A stretch of 35,487 bases of DNA from Gammaproteobacteria bacterium 45_16_T64 (GTDB lineage: Bacteria; Pseudomonadota; Gammaproteobacteria; Pseudomonadales; Ketobacteraceae): assembly GCA_002162955.1 (NCBI GenBank), contig MABD01000034.1, positions 135,941 through 171,427 on the forward strand, read 5' to 3'. Made by a program: the position numbers and the translations under genes. Shown here piece after piece: positions 24,708 through 32,735 of the stretch (the first letter of the stretch is position 1; every line of letters begins with the position of its first letter). The notes below the pieces were generated by a model. That model saw only the letters and a list, made by a program, of their open reading frames with translations. It made no database searches and was not told where the DNA came from.

Positions 24708-25786
24708 CCACGGATCATATTATCCATGCGCTATCCCTACCCCGAGTGGATGCAATACCCTACGTACCGTTAAGGTTTGATCTCAGCGGGGCTAAAGTGA
24801 CGGCAACGCGCGTAGCGCCGCTACAAGAAGAACAACGCAACCTTCCCTATTGCATTCATTACCAGATCGACGGACACGCCTTCAGTGTCAGTATCGACAG
24901 CACCCTACTGGATCAACTGCTGGCGAACCTCCCCAGTGCATTGCCACTCGCCGCTCTTCCCCCAGCGATACAATTTGCGTTGATGCAAACCGCGATGGCT
25001 CCATTCATTGAATCCATCGAGGCACACACCAACCTTGCCATTGCGGTATCGGGATTTGATTGTGTTGATACTGTAAATGACACTACAAGAAACATAATAG
25101 AAGACATTCCGTGTTCGGATTATTCAACGTCTTCAAAGACTACAACCCTAGAATTTCGTTGCGTACTCAATAATAGACCTTGCTTGGCGTCACTCTCTAT
25201 CAGCAGCAACGCGTTGCCTTCAATAACAACCTTATTTAGCCACGCGCAATCAACCCCAGTACGTATCGACGTCAATGCCATCCCCATTACCTTTTCCGTG
25301 CATCTGCCGGGTCTCAAAATTGGCTTACAAGAACTCACTGAATGTCGGGTACACGACATTCTTTTGCTATCGAATAGCCATGACCAATTATTACAGGCAG
25401 TCGAATTACGGATTAACTATCAACTAATTGGCTACGGCCGTATAGAAGACAACGCCATTCACATTACTCGCACCACAATAGGATCAGCTATGGAAACCTC
25501 ACTCGATGAACATCATCCCACCGACGAATCTATTGATACCTTGGACACATTTGATCATCTACCGGTAACCGTAACATTCGAAGTTGCACAACAACAGTTC
25601 AGTATTGCAGAGTTAAAAACCTTGTTTGAAGGGCACGTTATCCCGCTGGACAAACCTCTCACGTCACCTATCGTCGTGCACGCCAACGGTAAACGAATCG
25701 CCAGCGCTGAATTAGTCAACCTAAACGATCGTCTAGGCGCACGTATCACCGAATTGTTTGCCACACAAGAGATGCCTCATGACTGA
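24698..25786 (+). CDS. sctQ: T3SS sorting-platform / C-ring protein SctQ (YscQ-like)
   Basis: A 362-aa cytoplasmic platform protein. The N-terminal two thirds vary in this family. The C-terminal SpoA/FliN-like domain is visible: LPVTVTFEVAQQQFSIAELKTLFEGHVIPLDKPL followed by VHANGKRIASAELVNLNDRLGARI, the typical beta-strand pattern with the conserved Gly-Arg turn. An earlier SpoA-like segment is at ITFSVHLPGLKIGLQELTECRVHDILLL. It overlaps the previous gene by 10 nt and the next by 8 nt. An internal start for a short SctQ-C product, known in Yersinia, may exist, for example near the ATG at 25491, but this is not shown. Confidence 0.88.
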   Translation: MDLTTDHIIHALSLPRVDAIPYVPLRFDLSGAKVTATRVAPLQEEQRNLPYCIHYQIDGHAFSVSIDSTLLDQLLANLPSALPLAALPPAIQFALMQTAMAPFIESIEAHTNLAIAVSGFDCVDTVNDTTRNIIEDIPCSDYSTSSKTTTLEFRCVLNNRPCLASLSISSNALPSITTLFSHAQSTPVRIDVNAIPITFSVHLPGLKIGLQELTECRVHDILLLSNSHDQLLQAVELRINYQLIGYGRIEDNAIHITRTTIGSAMETSLDEHHPTDESIDTLDTFDHLPVTVTFEVAQQQFSIAELKTLFEGHVIPLDKPLTSPIVVHANGKRIASAELVNLNDRLGARITELFATQEMPHD

Positions 25787-26426
25787 GATGCCTGATCCGT
25801 TTTACTTAATATTTGGCTTGGCGGCGGTAGCATTGGTTCCGTTTGTTGCCGTCATGACCACGTCGTTTGTTAAAATTGCAGTGGTTATCGGTCTGCTGAA
25901 AAATGCACTGGGGATACAGCAAATACCACCCAACATGGCAGTGCATGGATTAGCGATTATTCTCACAGCTTATATCATGGCTCCCGTTGGCATAGCCACT
26001 TTCGAGGCCATCGAAGAAAACCCAGTATCATTAGAGAATACCGATGAACTCAAAGCGCTTCTAGAAACAGCCTCTGCACCGTATCGAGAATTTTTGGCAG
26101 AGCACGGCAATAAAGAAGAGCAGACTTTTTTTCTCGAAACCACGGCAGAAATATGGCCAGAGGACGTTGCTAAAACAGTTACCGAAGATAGTTTATTTGT
26201 GTTAATACCTGCTTTTACCGTCAGCGAGCTGACCAGCGCCTTTCAAATCGGATTTCTTATCTATCTTCCCTTTCTTGCCATCGACCTAATTATTTCCAAT
26301 ATATTGTTAGCCATGGGCATGATGATGGTGTCCCCGATGACCATTTCACTACCGTTTAAATTGCTGTTATTCGTATTACTGGATGGATGGACGCGATTAA
26401 TTCATGGCTTAGTACTGGCCTATTAA
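25779..26426 (+). CDS. sctR: T3SS export apparatus SctR (YscR/FliP family)
   Basis: A 215-aa inner-membrane protein that forms the export gate core with SctS and SctT. Typical segments: VALVPFVAVMTTSFVKIAVVIGLLKNALGIQQIPPNM, LIPAFTVSELTSAFQIGFLIYLPFLAIDLIISNILLAMGMMMVSPMTISLPFKLLLFVLLDGW, with an acidic loop between TM2 and TM3. The ATG at 25779 is chosen because AAGAG lies 7 nt upstream and it gives MTEMPDPFYLI; the ATG at 25788 is also possible. It overlaps the sctQ end by 8 nt. Confidence 0.96.
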   Translation: MTEMPDPFYLIFGLAAVALVPFVAVMTTSFVKIAVVIGLLKNALGIQQIPPNMAVHGLAIILTAYIMAPVGIATFEAIEENPVSLENTDELKALLETASAPYREFLAEHGNKEEQTFFLETTAEIWPEDVAKTVTEDSLFVLIPAFTVSELTSAFQIGFLIYLPFLAIDLIISNILLAMGMMMVSPMTISLPFKLLLFVLLDGWTRLIHGLVLAY

Positions 26427-26437
26427 AAGGATATTTC

Positions 26438-26710
26438 ATGTCTGAAGCCGACGTTATTCAATATACAACCAAAGCCCTGTTTCTGGTGTTATTGCTTTCA
26501 ATGCCCCCTATTATCGTTGCCTCGGTGGTGGGTGTATTGGTGAGTTTGTTTCAGGCACTCACCCAAATACAAGAACAAACATTGGCTTTTGCGATCAAAC
26601 TCGTCGCCATTGTTTTTACGTTATACCTCACTGCACGCTGGTTAGGGATAGAAATCTATAATTACTCGGTACTTATCTTCGACGCTATTCCCTCGGTTAG
26701 CAGCCTGTGA
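26438..26710 (+). CDS. sctS: T3SS export apparatus SctS (YscS/FliQ family)
   Basis: A 90-aa membrane protein with two TM helices (LFLVLLLSMPPIIVASVVGVLVSLFQALTQIQEQTL and IKLVAIVFTLYLTARWLG). The sequence QALTQIQEQTLAFAIKL is the FliQ/SctS signature. The ATG at 26438 is chosen because AAAAGG lies 7 nt upstream; the upstream in-frame ATG at 26387 is inside sctR and would add non-family residues. Confidence 0.96.
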   Translation: MSEADVIQYTTKALFLVLLLSMPPIIVASVVGVLVSLFQALTQIQEQTLAFAIKLVAIVFTLYLTARWLGIEIYNYSVLIFDAIPSVSSL

Positions 26711-27495
26711 ATCTTGTACCGGTCTACGACGCGTTTTACTTATTTATGCTCTCTTCCGCGCGTATCGCAGCCGTATTTACCATTATGCCGTTTCTCTCCA
26801 AACAAACCATGGGCAGCGCCATGATTCGCAACGGCGTGGTCGCCAGCCTTGCGCTGTTTATGTACCCCGCGGTGTCCGCCGACTACGCGTCTAGCTCACT
26901 CACTACGCTGGACACTGTAGTCACGCTGATTAAAGAAGTACTGCTAGGGTTAAGTATTGGTTATGTGCTTACGGTACCTTTTTGGGCCATCGAATCCGTC
27001 GGTTTTTTTATTGATAACCAACGTGGTGCTACGATGGCAAGTAGCCTCAATCCGTTATCCGGCTCACAGACGTCTCCTTTGGGCATATTACTCACGCAAG
27101 GGCTCGTCGCATTGTTTTTTATTAGCGGTGCATTTCTAGTCGCGTTAAGTGCGCTTTATCACAGTTACCTGTTGTGGCCCATTTTCGAATTTTACCCAAC
27201 CTTCTCTTCGCAAACTCCAGAGATTATGTTGGGCCAGCTCGACACCCTTATGCGCTATACCTTACTGCTAGGCGGACCAGTCGTCATCGCCATGTTCTTA
27301 TCCGAATTTGGTTTAGCCCTGGTGAGTCGTTTTGCACCACAACTCAACGTATTTATCTTATCGATGCCCATTAAAAGCGCCGTCGCCATTGCGGTTCTCG
27401 TGGTGTATATCCCCATCATATTTCATTTCTTTGGCGAGATATTGGCGGACCCCACGACGCTAATCTCTCCCCTCCACAGAATATTTTCCGGGTAA
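26707..27495 (+). CDS. sctT: T3SS export apparatus SctT (YscT/FliR family)
   Basis: A 262-aa inner-membrane protein with about 6-7 TM helices. Family motifs include LSSARIAAVFTIMPFLSK, LLGLSIGYVLTVPFWAIESVGFFIDNQRGA, PLGILLTQGLVALFFISGAF and FGLALVSRFAPQLNVFILSMPIKSAVAI. It starts with GTG at 26707, whose last two bases overlap the sctS stop. Confidence 0.96.
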   Translation: MNLVPVYDAFYLFMLSSARIAAVFTIMPFLSKQTMGSAMIRNGVVASLALFMYPAVSADYASSSLTTLDTVVTLIKEVLLGLSIGYVLTVPFWAIESVGFFIDNQRGATMASSLNPLSGSQTSPLGILLTQGLVALFFISGAFLVALSALYHSYLLWPIFEFYPTFSSQTPEIMLGQLDTLMRYTLLLGGPVVIAMFLSEFGLALVSRFAPQLNVFILSMPIKSAVAIAVLVVYIPIIFHFFGEILADPTTLISPLHRIFSG

Positions 27496-27501
27496 ATCTA
27501 C

Positions 27502-28542
27502 ATGAGTGAGAAAACCGAACAACCCACTGCAAAAAAATTACGTGAGGCCAGGGAAAAAGGTCAAGTTGCCCACAGCAAAGAAGTCGTGTCCACCGCGCTG
27601 CTGGCCAGTGTATATGCGTTGTTTTTTGCCAATAGTGATTATTTTCTGTCTCAGTTATTAGAAATTATCACCTTACCGTCTTTATATTACGATCTGCCAT
27701 TTTCCGATGCGCTAAAAAAAATCGTTGAAGGTATTATCGGAAAAAGTCTGAATATTCTTACTCCCATCGTAATACTGGTCATTATTGTTGGTGTTGTCTC
27801 AAACGTTGTTCAAGTAGGACCGCTACTTGCCTTTGAGTCCATCAAAATGGATATCAAAAAAATCAATCCCGCGGAAGGGGCAAAAAAGATATTTGCCATG
27901 AAGAACCTGGTTGAACTCATTAAATCCATATTCAAAATCGGATTTCTAAGTTCACTTGTCTATTGGGTTATTCATTCCAATCTCTATGACATTATTAAGT
28001 TACCCTATTGTGGATCATCTTGCTTACCCAGTTTAGTCGGGCACTTAATGGCCCAGATAGCCATCGTATCAGTGATCGCTTTTCTTATCGTCGCCGTCGC
28101 CGACTTCGTATTCCAGAAACACGATCACATCAAAAAACTCAAAATGACCATAGATGAGGTAAAACGGGAATACAAAGATAGCGAGGGCAATCCCGAAATT
28201 AAGAGTCAGCGCAAACAAATTCACCGAGAAATGCTCGAAGGCGGTATGATTGATGACGTTAAACGCTCATCAGTCATTGTCACCAATCCCACCCACTTTG
28301 CCATTGGTATTCAATATGATGGCGATACACGCACACTACCTATTGTCTGCGTAAAATCCACCAATCAACTGGCGCAACGGGTAAAAAAAATTGCCGCTGA
28401 GGCAGGTATACCCATGATCGAAAACGTCCCCCTCGCCCGTGCCCTCTACGCCCAGGCGGAACTCGATAACTATATCCCCTCAGAATTTATCGAACCCGTC
28501 GCAGATGTCCTCAAATGGGTGGCACAGCTCGACGACAAATAG
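27502..28542 (+). CDS. sctU: T3SS autoprotease / specificity switch SctU (YscU/FlhB family)
   Basis: A 346-aa inner-membrane protein. It opens with SEKTEQPTAKKLREAREKGQVAHSKE, the family hallmark, followed by four TM helices and a cytoplasmic domain. The autocleavage motif NPTH is intact (Asn262-His265, in VTNPTHFAIG); cleavage between Asn and Pro switches export from early to late substrates. The C-terminus VKSTNQLAQRVKKIAAEAGIPMIENVPLARALY is also typical. It is the last gene of the export operon, with 175 bp before the sigma factor gene; no strong terminator was seen there. Confidence 0.97.
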   Translation: MSEKTEQPTAKKLREAREKGQVAHSKEVVSTALLASVYALFFANSDYFLSQLLEIITLPSLYYDLPFSDALKKIVEGIIGKSLNILTPIVILVIIVGVVSNVVQVGPLLAFESIKMDIKKINPAEGAKKIFAMKNLVELIKSIFKIGFLSSLVYWVIHSNLYDIIKLPYCGSSCLPSLVGHLMAQIAIVSVIAFLIVAVADFVFQKHDHIKKLKMTIDEVKREYKDSEGNPEIKSQRKQIHREMLEGGMIDDVKRSSVIVTNPTHFAIGIQYDGDTRTLPIVCVKSTNQLAQRVKKIAAEAGIPMIENVPLARALYAQAELDNYIPSEFIEPVADVLKWVAQLDDK

Positions 28543-28717
28543 GCATCTTCACCAAACATCCCACTTATTTATTATTTTTTTGCTACAGCCTGCAACTTTT
28601 TGGCAATCCAAACGTATATCTGTTTTAGAGAAGGTTGCCACGTAGAGTGCCATACCGCAGAATACGCTTCCATCACTTGACGATGATACGAAGCCTTTTG
28701 CGGAACCCCCGAGTACT

Positions 28718-29296
28718 ATGCAAAACGATGACAAGCTCTACCAATTAATAGCGCGATGCGCAATTCGAGACCAACACGCGTTGGAACAGCTCTATCAAAC
28801 GATTGCGCCGTACTTGAATCATGTGGCTTTTGGCATTGTAAAATCGGAGGATCTGAGTAATGACGTTGTACAAGAAGCATTTATCCAGATATGGGAAAAC
28901 GCGGCCAGTTATCGTGTTGATAAATCCAAACCGATCACCTGGCTTACCAGCATTGTCCGCTACCGGGCCTTGGACCGACTCGCCAAGGAAAAGCGCTACA
29001 GTGACCCAATAAACAACGACAGCGACGAAGACAACGTATTAGACAACGTGGCATCAACCGACCGCCCCGATAAAACCATGATGCGCTCACAGGATATGGA
29101 TATTCTTGGAAAATGCATGGACACATTGAACGAACGAACCAAACACAGCATTGAGCTGGCCTACCTACAGGGTTACAGCAGAGATGAAATTGCCAGCCGA
29201 TTTAACACCAGCGCCAATACGGTCAAGTCGTGGTTACGTCGTGGCGCCAGCAGGTTGAAACAATGCCTAGAACATAATGTGGAGGTAACATCATGA
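28718..29296 (+). CDS. ECF-type RNA polymerase sigma factor (sigma-70 family)
   Basis: A 192-aa alternative sigma factor. Region 2 is QHALEQLYQTIAPYLNHVAFGIVKSEDLSNDVVQEAFIQIWENAASYR, followed by the WLTSIVRYRALDRLAKEKR segment for -10 recognition. Region 4 is LNERTKHSIELAYLQGYSRDEIASRFNTSANTVKSWLRRGASRLKQCL, a helix-turn-helix for the -35 element. The next gene is its anti-sigma factor, joined by a 4-nt overlap (ATGA). This resembles SigK/RskA-type pairs. It could regulate the downstream operon; control of the adjacent T3SS is possible but not shown. Confidence 0.94.
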   Translation: MQNDDKLYQLIARCAIRDQHALEQLYQTIAPYLNHVAFGIVKSEDLSNDVVQEAFIQIWENAASYRVDKSKPITWLTSIVRYRALDRLAKEKRYSDPINNDSDEDNVLDNVASTDRPDKTMMRSQDMDILGKCMDTLNERTKHSIELAYLQGYSRDEIASRFNTSANTVKSWLRRGASRLKQCLEHNVEVTS

Positions 29297-30015
29297 CAGA
29301 CAATGATAACAATGCCTTTGAGTATGTTGTAGGTACGCTCCTCAGTGATGAGCGAAAGGCAGTAGAACAATCGCTCAAACACGATGAAGCACTGGAAGCC
29401 GACGTTCACTTTTGGGAACAGCAGCTACAACCTTTGCACAGTACTGCTAACACGCGCCAGCCCAAACCCAGTACTTGGTCCGCGATTCAAGCCGCAACCG
29501 CCCCTCGTAGCACCACTCCCCATAGCACCACAACGACGACCAAACCCCGTTGGCTCACATGGCTACCCTGGGGCTTATCCGCAGCGCTTAGTTTTGCATT
29601 TCTATTAATGCTAAATATCGGCCAATTCTCCACCGCTGATAAACACGGCCTGCCTATTGATTATGTCGCCATTCTAAGTGATGACACAGGCAGCGCAAAA
29701 CTGACCGCCGTTACTGAAGGTGAGACCCAACACATGTGGTTACGCTGGCAGGATATCGAATTGGAACAAGATCAGGATTTACAGATCTGGGCGCTATCCA
29801 AAACTGACAACGAGATTCGTTCCGTTGCCGTCATCGACGATCCAGAGGTTGACCATATTCAACTATCTGATGCCCATTGGCGCCTCATAAAAGATGCCGT
29901 CTCCCTTATACTCACTGCCGAAGAAGAAGGCGGCTCCGCACTCGACGAGCCATCTGACATTATTGTTGCGCAAGGTATCTGCGTTCGCCTATCGCAAAAG
30001 GATAAGACAACATGA
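29293..30015 (+). CDS. Anti-sigma factor, RskA-like
   Basis: A 240-aa membrane-anchored anti-sigma factor. The cytoplasmic N-terminus starts NAFEYVVGTLLSDERKAVEQSL and contains EADVHFWEQQLQPL, matching RskA-type anti-sigma domains. One TM helix (about residues 92-114) includes LPWGLSAALSFAFLLMLNIG. The periplasmic domain has LTAVTEGETQHMWLRWQDIELEQDQDLQIWAL, typical of the RskA C-terminal domain. GGAGGT lies just upstream of the ATG. It shares a 4-nt overlap with the LRR gene, so sigma, anti-sigma and LRR genes form one operon. Confidence 0.9.
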   Translation: MTDNDNNAFEYVVGTLLSDERKAVEQSLKHDEALEADVHFWEQQLQPLHSTANTRQPKPSTWSAIQAATAPRSTTPHSTTTTTKPRWLTWLPWGLSAALSFAFLLMLNIGQFSTADKHGLPIDYVAILSDDTGSAKLTAVTEGETQHMWLRWQDIELEQDQDLQIWALSKTDNEIRSVAVIDDPEVDHIQLSDAHWRLIKDAVSLILTAEEEGGSALDEPSDIIVAQGICVRLSQKDKTT

Positions 30016-30689
30016 CGCATCCTAGAACCGCACCCCTATCAGTATGCCGCTATTTCACACGGTCATCACTCGTACTACTATTACTCACGCAGGTACAAAC
30101 CGCATGGGCGGATTTTTCAACCCTAGTCGACCCAGCCTTACGTACCTGCGTAACCCAATTAGCCAGCAAGCACCAATGGTCAGTCCCAGCAGAAGTGACT
30201 TCCATTAAATGCCACAACGCAAAAATAAAAAACCTAGCGGGCATCGCCTCTTTTACCCAACTCACCTCTCTATCGCTGTACAAGAACCAGCTAGAAGAAG
30301 CACACATTCCCCCGCTACCTCACTTAACCCACCTGAATTTATCAGGCAATCAACTCTCCACACTGCACTTAAGCGATCTACCCGCATTAACGGGTTGCTT
30401 TGTATTCAAAAACAAATTGCATTCTCTGGTTTTGGAGGGAGTACCCAAGCTAAAGAAATTAAAAGCCAACAATAACCAACTCACGTCGTTACGGTTTAAA
30501 AACAGTCCCTTGTTGAGCAAGCTGTATATCTTCGACAACGAACTGGAAAACGTCGACATGGATACGCTTCCTACGCTCAGTTACTTCGACGCGCGCCACA
30601 ACCCCATGCCTGATGACTTTTATGACTATTTAGACACATTGAACTCCGTCACGGTTCTACATGATGGCAATGCCGAAGATTGGCAATAG
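30012..30689 (+). CDS. Secreted leucine-rich-repeat protein
   Basis: A 225-aa protein with an N-terminal Sec signal peptide (VCRYFTRSSLVLLLLTQVQTAWA, cleavage likely before DFS). About six leucine-rich repeats of roughly 20-22 residues follow: IKNLAGIASFTQLTSLSLYKNQL, LPHLTHLNLSGNQLSTL, LPALTGCFVFKNKLHSL, VPKLKKLKANNNQLTSL, SPLLSKLYIFDNELENV, LPTLSYFDARHNPMP. The N-terminal RTCVTQLASKHQWSVPAEVTSIKCHN resembles a small cap. LRR proteins bind other proteins; being Sec-exported and cotranscribed with a sigma/anti-sigma pair, it is more likely an envelope sensor or surface protein than a T3 effector. Confidence 0.85.
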   Translation: MTHPRTAPLSVCRYFTRSSLVLLLLTQVQTAWADFSTLVDPALRTCVTQLASKHQWSVPAEVTSIKCHNAKIKNLAGIASFTQLTSLSLYKNQLEEAHIPPLPHLTHLNLSGNQLSTLHLSDLPALTGCFVFKNKLHSLVLEGVPKLKKLKANNNQLTSLRFKNSPLLSKLYIFDNELENVDMDTLPTLSYFDARHNPMPDDFYDYLDTLNSVTVLHDGNAEDWQ

Positions 30690-30709
30690 CGTCCCAAACC
30701 TGATCTAAT

Positions 30710-30738
30710 TTGCTCCGTTTTGATTATGACAGGAGCAA
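30710..30738 (+). promoter_or_regulatory. Leader inverted repeat that can mask the ribosome binding site of the porin gene
   Basis: TTGCTCC (30710-30716) and GGAGCAA (30732-30738) can pair across 15 nt. The right arm contains the ribosome binding site AGGAG (30731-30735) of the outer-membrane protein gene. In the folded form the ribosome binding site would be masked. Confidence 0.4.
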
Positions 30739-31979
30739 TGACTGTGCAGAGTTATTATCGATCACTGGCATTACTGATGCTAGCAAGTGTAAGTCACGGA
30801 GCATGGGCAGAAAGTAACCTGCCAACAGTGGATATCGGACTGAGAACCCGCTGGGAAACCGCCACCGTCGACAAAGATGACGCCCACGCGCTCACCGCCA
30901 AAGCACGACTTACCGTGAACTACCGGTTCCTCGAGCAATTCGACACCATGCTTGAAATTGATCATGTGGCAACCGCCAACGACGATCAACACAGTGACGG
31001 CGTTGTGCTCACTGATAAACCCACCATTGCCGACCCCGAAGGCACAGAAATCAACCAAGCCTTTATCCGCACCGAATGGCAAGACAACACCATTACCCTA
31101 GGCCGACAAAAAATCACCTATAGCGATGAGCGTTTTATAGGCAACGTCGGCTTTCGTCAAAACGATCAAACCTACGATGCCATTCAATCAGAGCGATATA
31201 TTCTAGAAGGCTCGCAACTCCACATCGCCTATATCCATAATGTGAATCGCATTTTTGGCGATGATGCTGACAGAGATCTGGATAAAGACGACCTACGTTA
31301 TGACGCCTTAAACGGCAGCCGCCCCGCCGCCCTGCTCGGCAACCACCATATTGATGGCTGGTTAGTACACCTCACATTAAAAGAATGGGACTACCTAGAA
31401 TTCAATACCTACGGATATTCCATTCACAATTACCATGTCAGTAACTTCTCTAACCAAACGGTAGGCTTTGAAGGCCACTTCCAACGTAAATTTGGTCAAG
31501 TAAAAATCGAATCCGGGGCAGAGTTGGCCTATCAACAACAGCCCGACCATAACAACGATAGAGTGCACTACCAGCGCATCAGCGGCAGCCTTACCACCCA
31601 GGGATTTACCCTTGGACTACGTCACGAACTGTTAACAGAAAATAATGGCACCGCTTTTATTACACCCTTAGCCACACTGCACCGATTCCAAGGCTGGGCC
31701 GATCAATTCCTGGTAACACCTTCTGTTGGCCTACGGGATAACTCAGTGAATATTAAATGGCGTGCACGCCCGTGGACCGTAGACATTCGCCACCACTGGT
31801 TCACCTCAGATGCGGGTAGTGTCGATATTGGACAGGAATGGAATGTGGATTTGATCTTTAAACCTAAACGCAAACATGAGGTAAAATTGCGTTATGCAGA
31901 TTTCAACCACGCGTCTGAGCAGACAATAAAATCAGTGGATGTGGAAAAGGTATTTTTGATGTATTCGTATAATATTTAG
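30738..31979 (+). CDS. Outer-membrane beta-barrel protein (alginate-export / porin-like)
   Basis: A roughly 413-aa predicted outer-membrane channel. The signal peptide is SYYRSLALLMLASVSHGAWA, then mature ESNLPTVDIGLRTRWE. Alternating beta strands with aromatic girdle residues run through to the C-terminal strand, which ends MYSYNI. ADPEGTEINQAFIRTEWQDNTITLGRQKITYSDERFIGNVGFRQNDQTYDA resembles the alginate-export (AlgE-like) family core. Start choice is between ATG 30738 and GTG 30744: AGGAG at 30731-30735 is only 2 nt from the ATG but 8 nt from the GTG. It lies 48 bp after the LRR gene. Substrate is unknown. Confidence 0.78.
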   Translation: MTVQSYYRSLALLMLASVSHGAWAESNLPTVDIGLRTRWETATVDKDDAHALTAKARLTVNYRFLEQFDTMLEIDHVATANDDQHSDGVVLTDKPTIADPEGTEINQAFIRTEWQDNTITLGRQKITYSDERFIGNVGFRQNDQTYDAIQSERYILEGSQLHIAYIHNVNRIFGDDADRDLDKDDLRYDALNGSRPAALLGNHHIDGWLVHLTLKEWDYLEFNTYGYSIHNYHVSNFSNQTVGFEGHFQRKFGQVKIESGAELAYQQQPDHNNDRVHYQRISGSLTTQGFTLGLRHELLTENNGTAFITPLATLHRFQGWADQFLVTPSVGLRDNSVNIKWRARPWTVDIRHHWFTSDAGSVDIGQEWNVDLIFKPKRKHEVKLRYADFNHASEQTIKSVDVEKVFLMYSYNI

Positions 31980-31997
31980 TGTGTGTGGGGATATATG

Positions 31998-32047
31998 AAT
32001 CTCACTACATCCAAGCAATAAGGTTGCCTAAGGGCTGCAGTGAGATT
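31998..32047. terminator. Inverted repeat between convergent genes
   Basis: AATCTCACT (31998-32006) and AGTGAGATT (32039-32047) form a perfect 9-bp stem with a 32-nt loop, placed between the porin stop and the convergent stop at 32074. Loop length is large for a classical terminator, but the position suits one. Confidence 0.5.
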
Positions 32048-32073
32048 TGTGTTTATCGTTATATCAGAAAGCT

Positions 32074-32445
32074 CTAGTCTAAGGCGTCCACTATCCTATT
32101 CGCCTCATCAATATTTTTAGCCGCAATAGAAAGATACGGAATACTGGACATTTCAGAGGGAACAAAAGGTGAATTAACTATTTGGTTATTAACAACCAAA
32201 TTAAGATAAACGTCTTTTTTTCCTAACATAAGTCCTTTGAATTTTTCCTGCCCTTCTTCACTAAACATTAGCTTGACGATATAACTATTATCACTAATTT
32301 TCGTGATGGTTTTTGAGGCTATATCGCCCTTATGCAAACTTTGTTTCTGAGAAACAATTTGAAATTCCAAGTCGTTCCCAGCAAAACAACCTTGAGAAAA
32401 TATAGTTACCGTGACTGCTAGAACAAGCGTTTTTAATGATATCAA
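32074..32445 (-). CDS. Small exported protein resembling the SecD P1-head subdomain
   Basis: A 123-aa protein with a signal peptide (ISLKTLVLAVTVTIFSQGCFA, cleavage before GND likely; a lipobox ending at the Cys is weak). The mature part IVKLMFSEEGQEKFKGL, then VYLNLVVNNQIVNSPFVPSEMS and ISLAAKNIDEAN-like ending IAAKNIDEANRIVDAL resembles the P1-head region of SecD, where an LxLDGxVxSAPxI strand is followed by FTLEEAxxLA. It is free-standing, without TM helices for translocase function, so it is not SecD itself. The start is a TTG that overlaps the upstream gene stop (TTGA), with AGAGG 8 nt before it. Function unknown. Confidence 0.65.
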   Translation of the reverse strand: MISLKTLVLAVTVTIFSQGCFAGNDLEFQIVSQKQSLHKGDIASKTITKISDNSYIVKLMFSEEGQEKFKGLMLGKKDVYLNLVVNNQIVNSPFVPSEMSSIPYLSIAAKNIDEANRIVDALD

Positions 32446-32735
32446 TGTGTATTCCTCTCAATACGTACTGTTTGCCCCAATGAATGGCTTTTCATTCTAA
32501 CTCGAACGGAGCATACACAGTTACCCGCCGTGAAGGAGTGTTCACCAGAACCGGGAATACTAACGCTATCAGTCTGCCATTGACCATTCCAATATTCAAT
32601 TTCAGCCTGAAAACTCGACTTAGCATTAGATTGTGTCTTAAAACTAATTTTATATGTAGAAGTTCCAAACAAATGATCAACTTCTACCCAAGGCCCCCAC
32701 ATTAGCGGTGGTGCCCAACCAGAAAATGTATCCAT
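32442..32735 (-). CDS. Hypothetical beta-rich protein, partner of the SecD-P1-like protein
   Basis: A 97-aa protein without signal peptide or TM helix and without a recognised family. It is rich in Trp and beta-strand-prone stretches (WAPPLMWGPWVEVDHLFG, TYKISFKTQSN, AEIEYWNGQWQTDSVSIPG) and ends with CVCSVRVRMKS and GQTVRIERNTH, suggesting a small beta-sandwich. AAAGGGA lies 8 nt before the ATG. Its stop overlaps the TTG start of the next gene, so the two are translationally coupled and probably act together. Confidence 0.6.
   Translation of the reverse strand: MDTFSGWAPPLMWGPWVEVDHLFGTSTYKISFKTQSNAKSSFQAEIEYWNGQWQTDSVSIPGSGEHSFTAGNCVCSVRVRMKSHSLGQTVRIERNTH

Noticed and set aside
30012-30689. 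LRR protein as a type III effector
   Set aside because: It has a clear Sec signal peptide and is cotranscribed with a sigma/anti-sigma pair, so export by the T3SS is unlikely.
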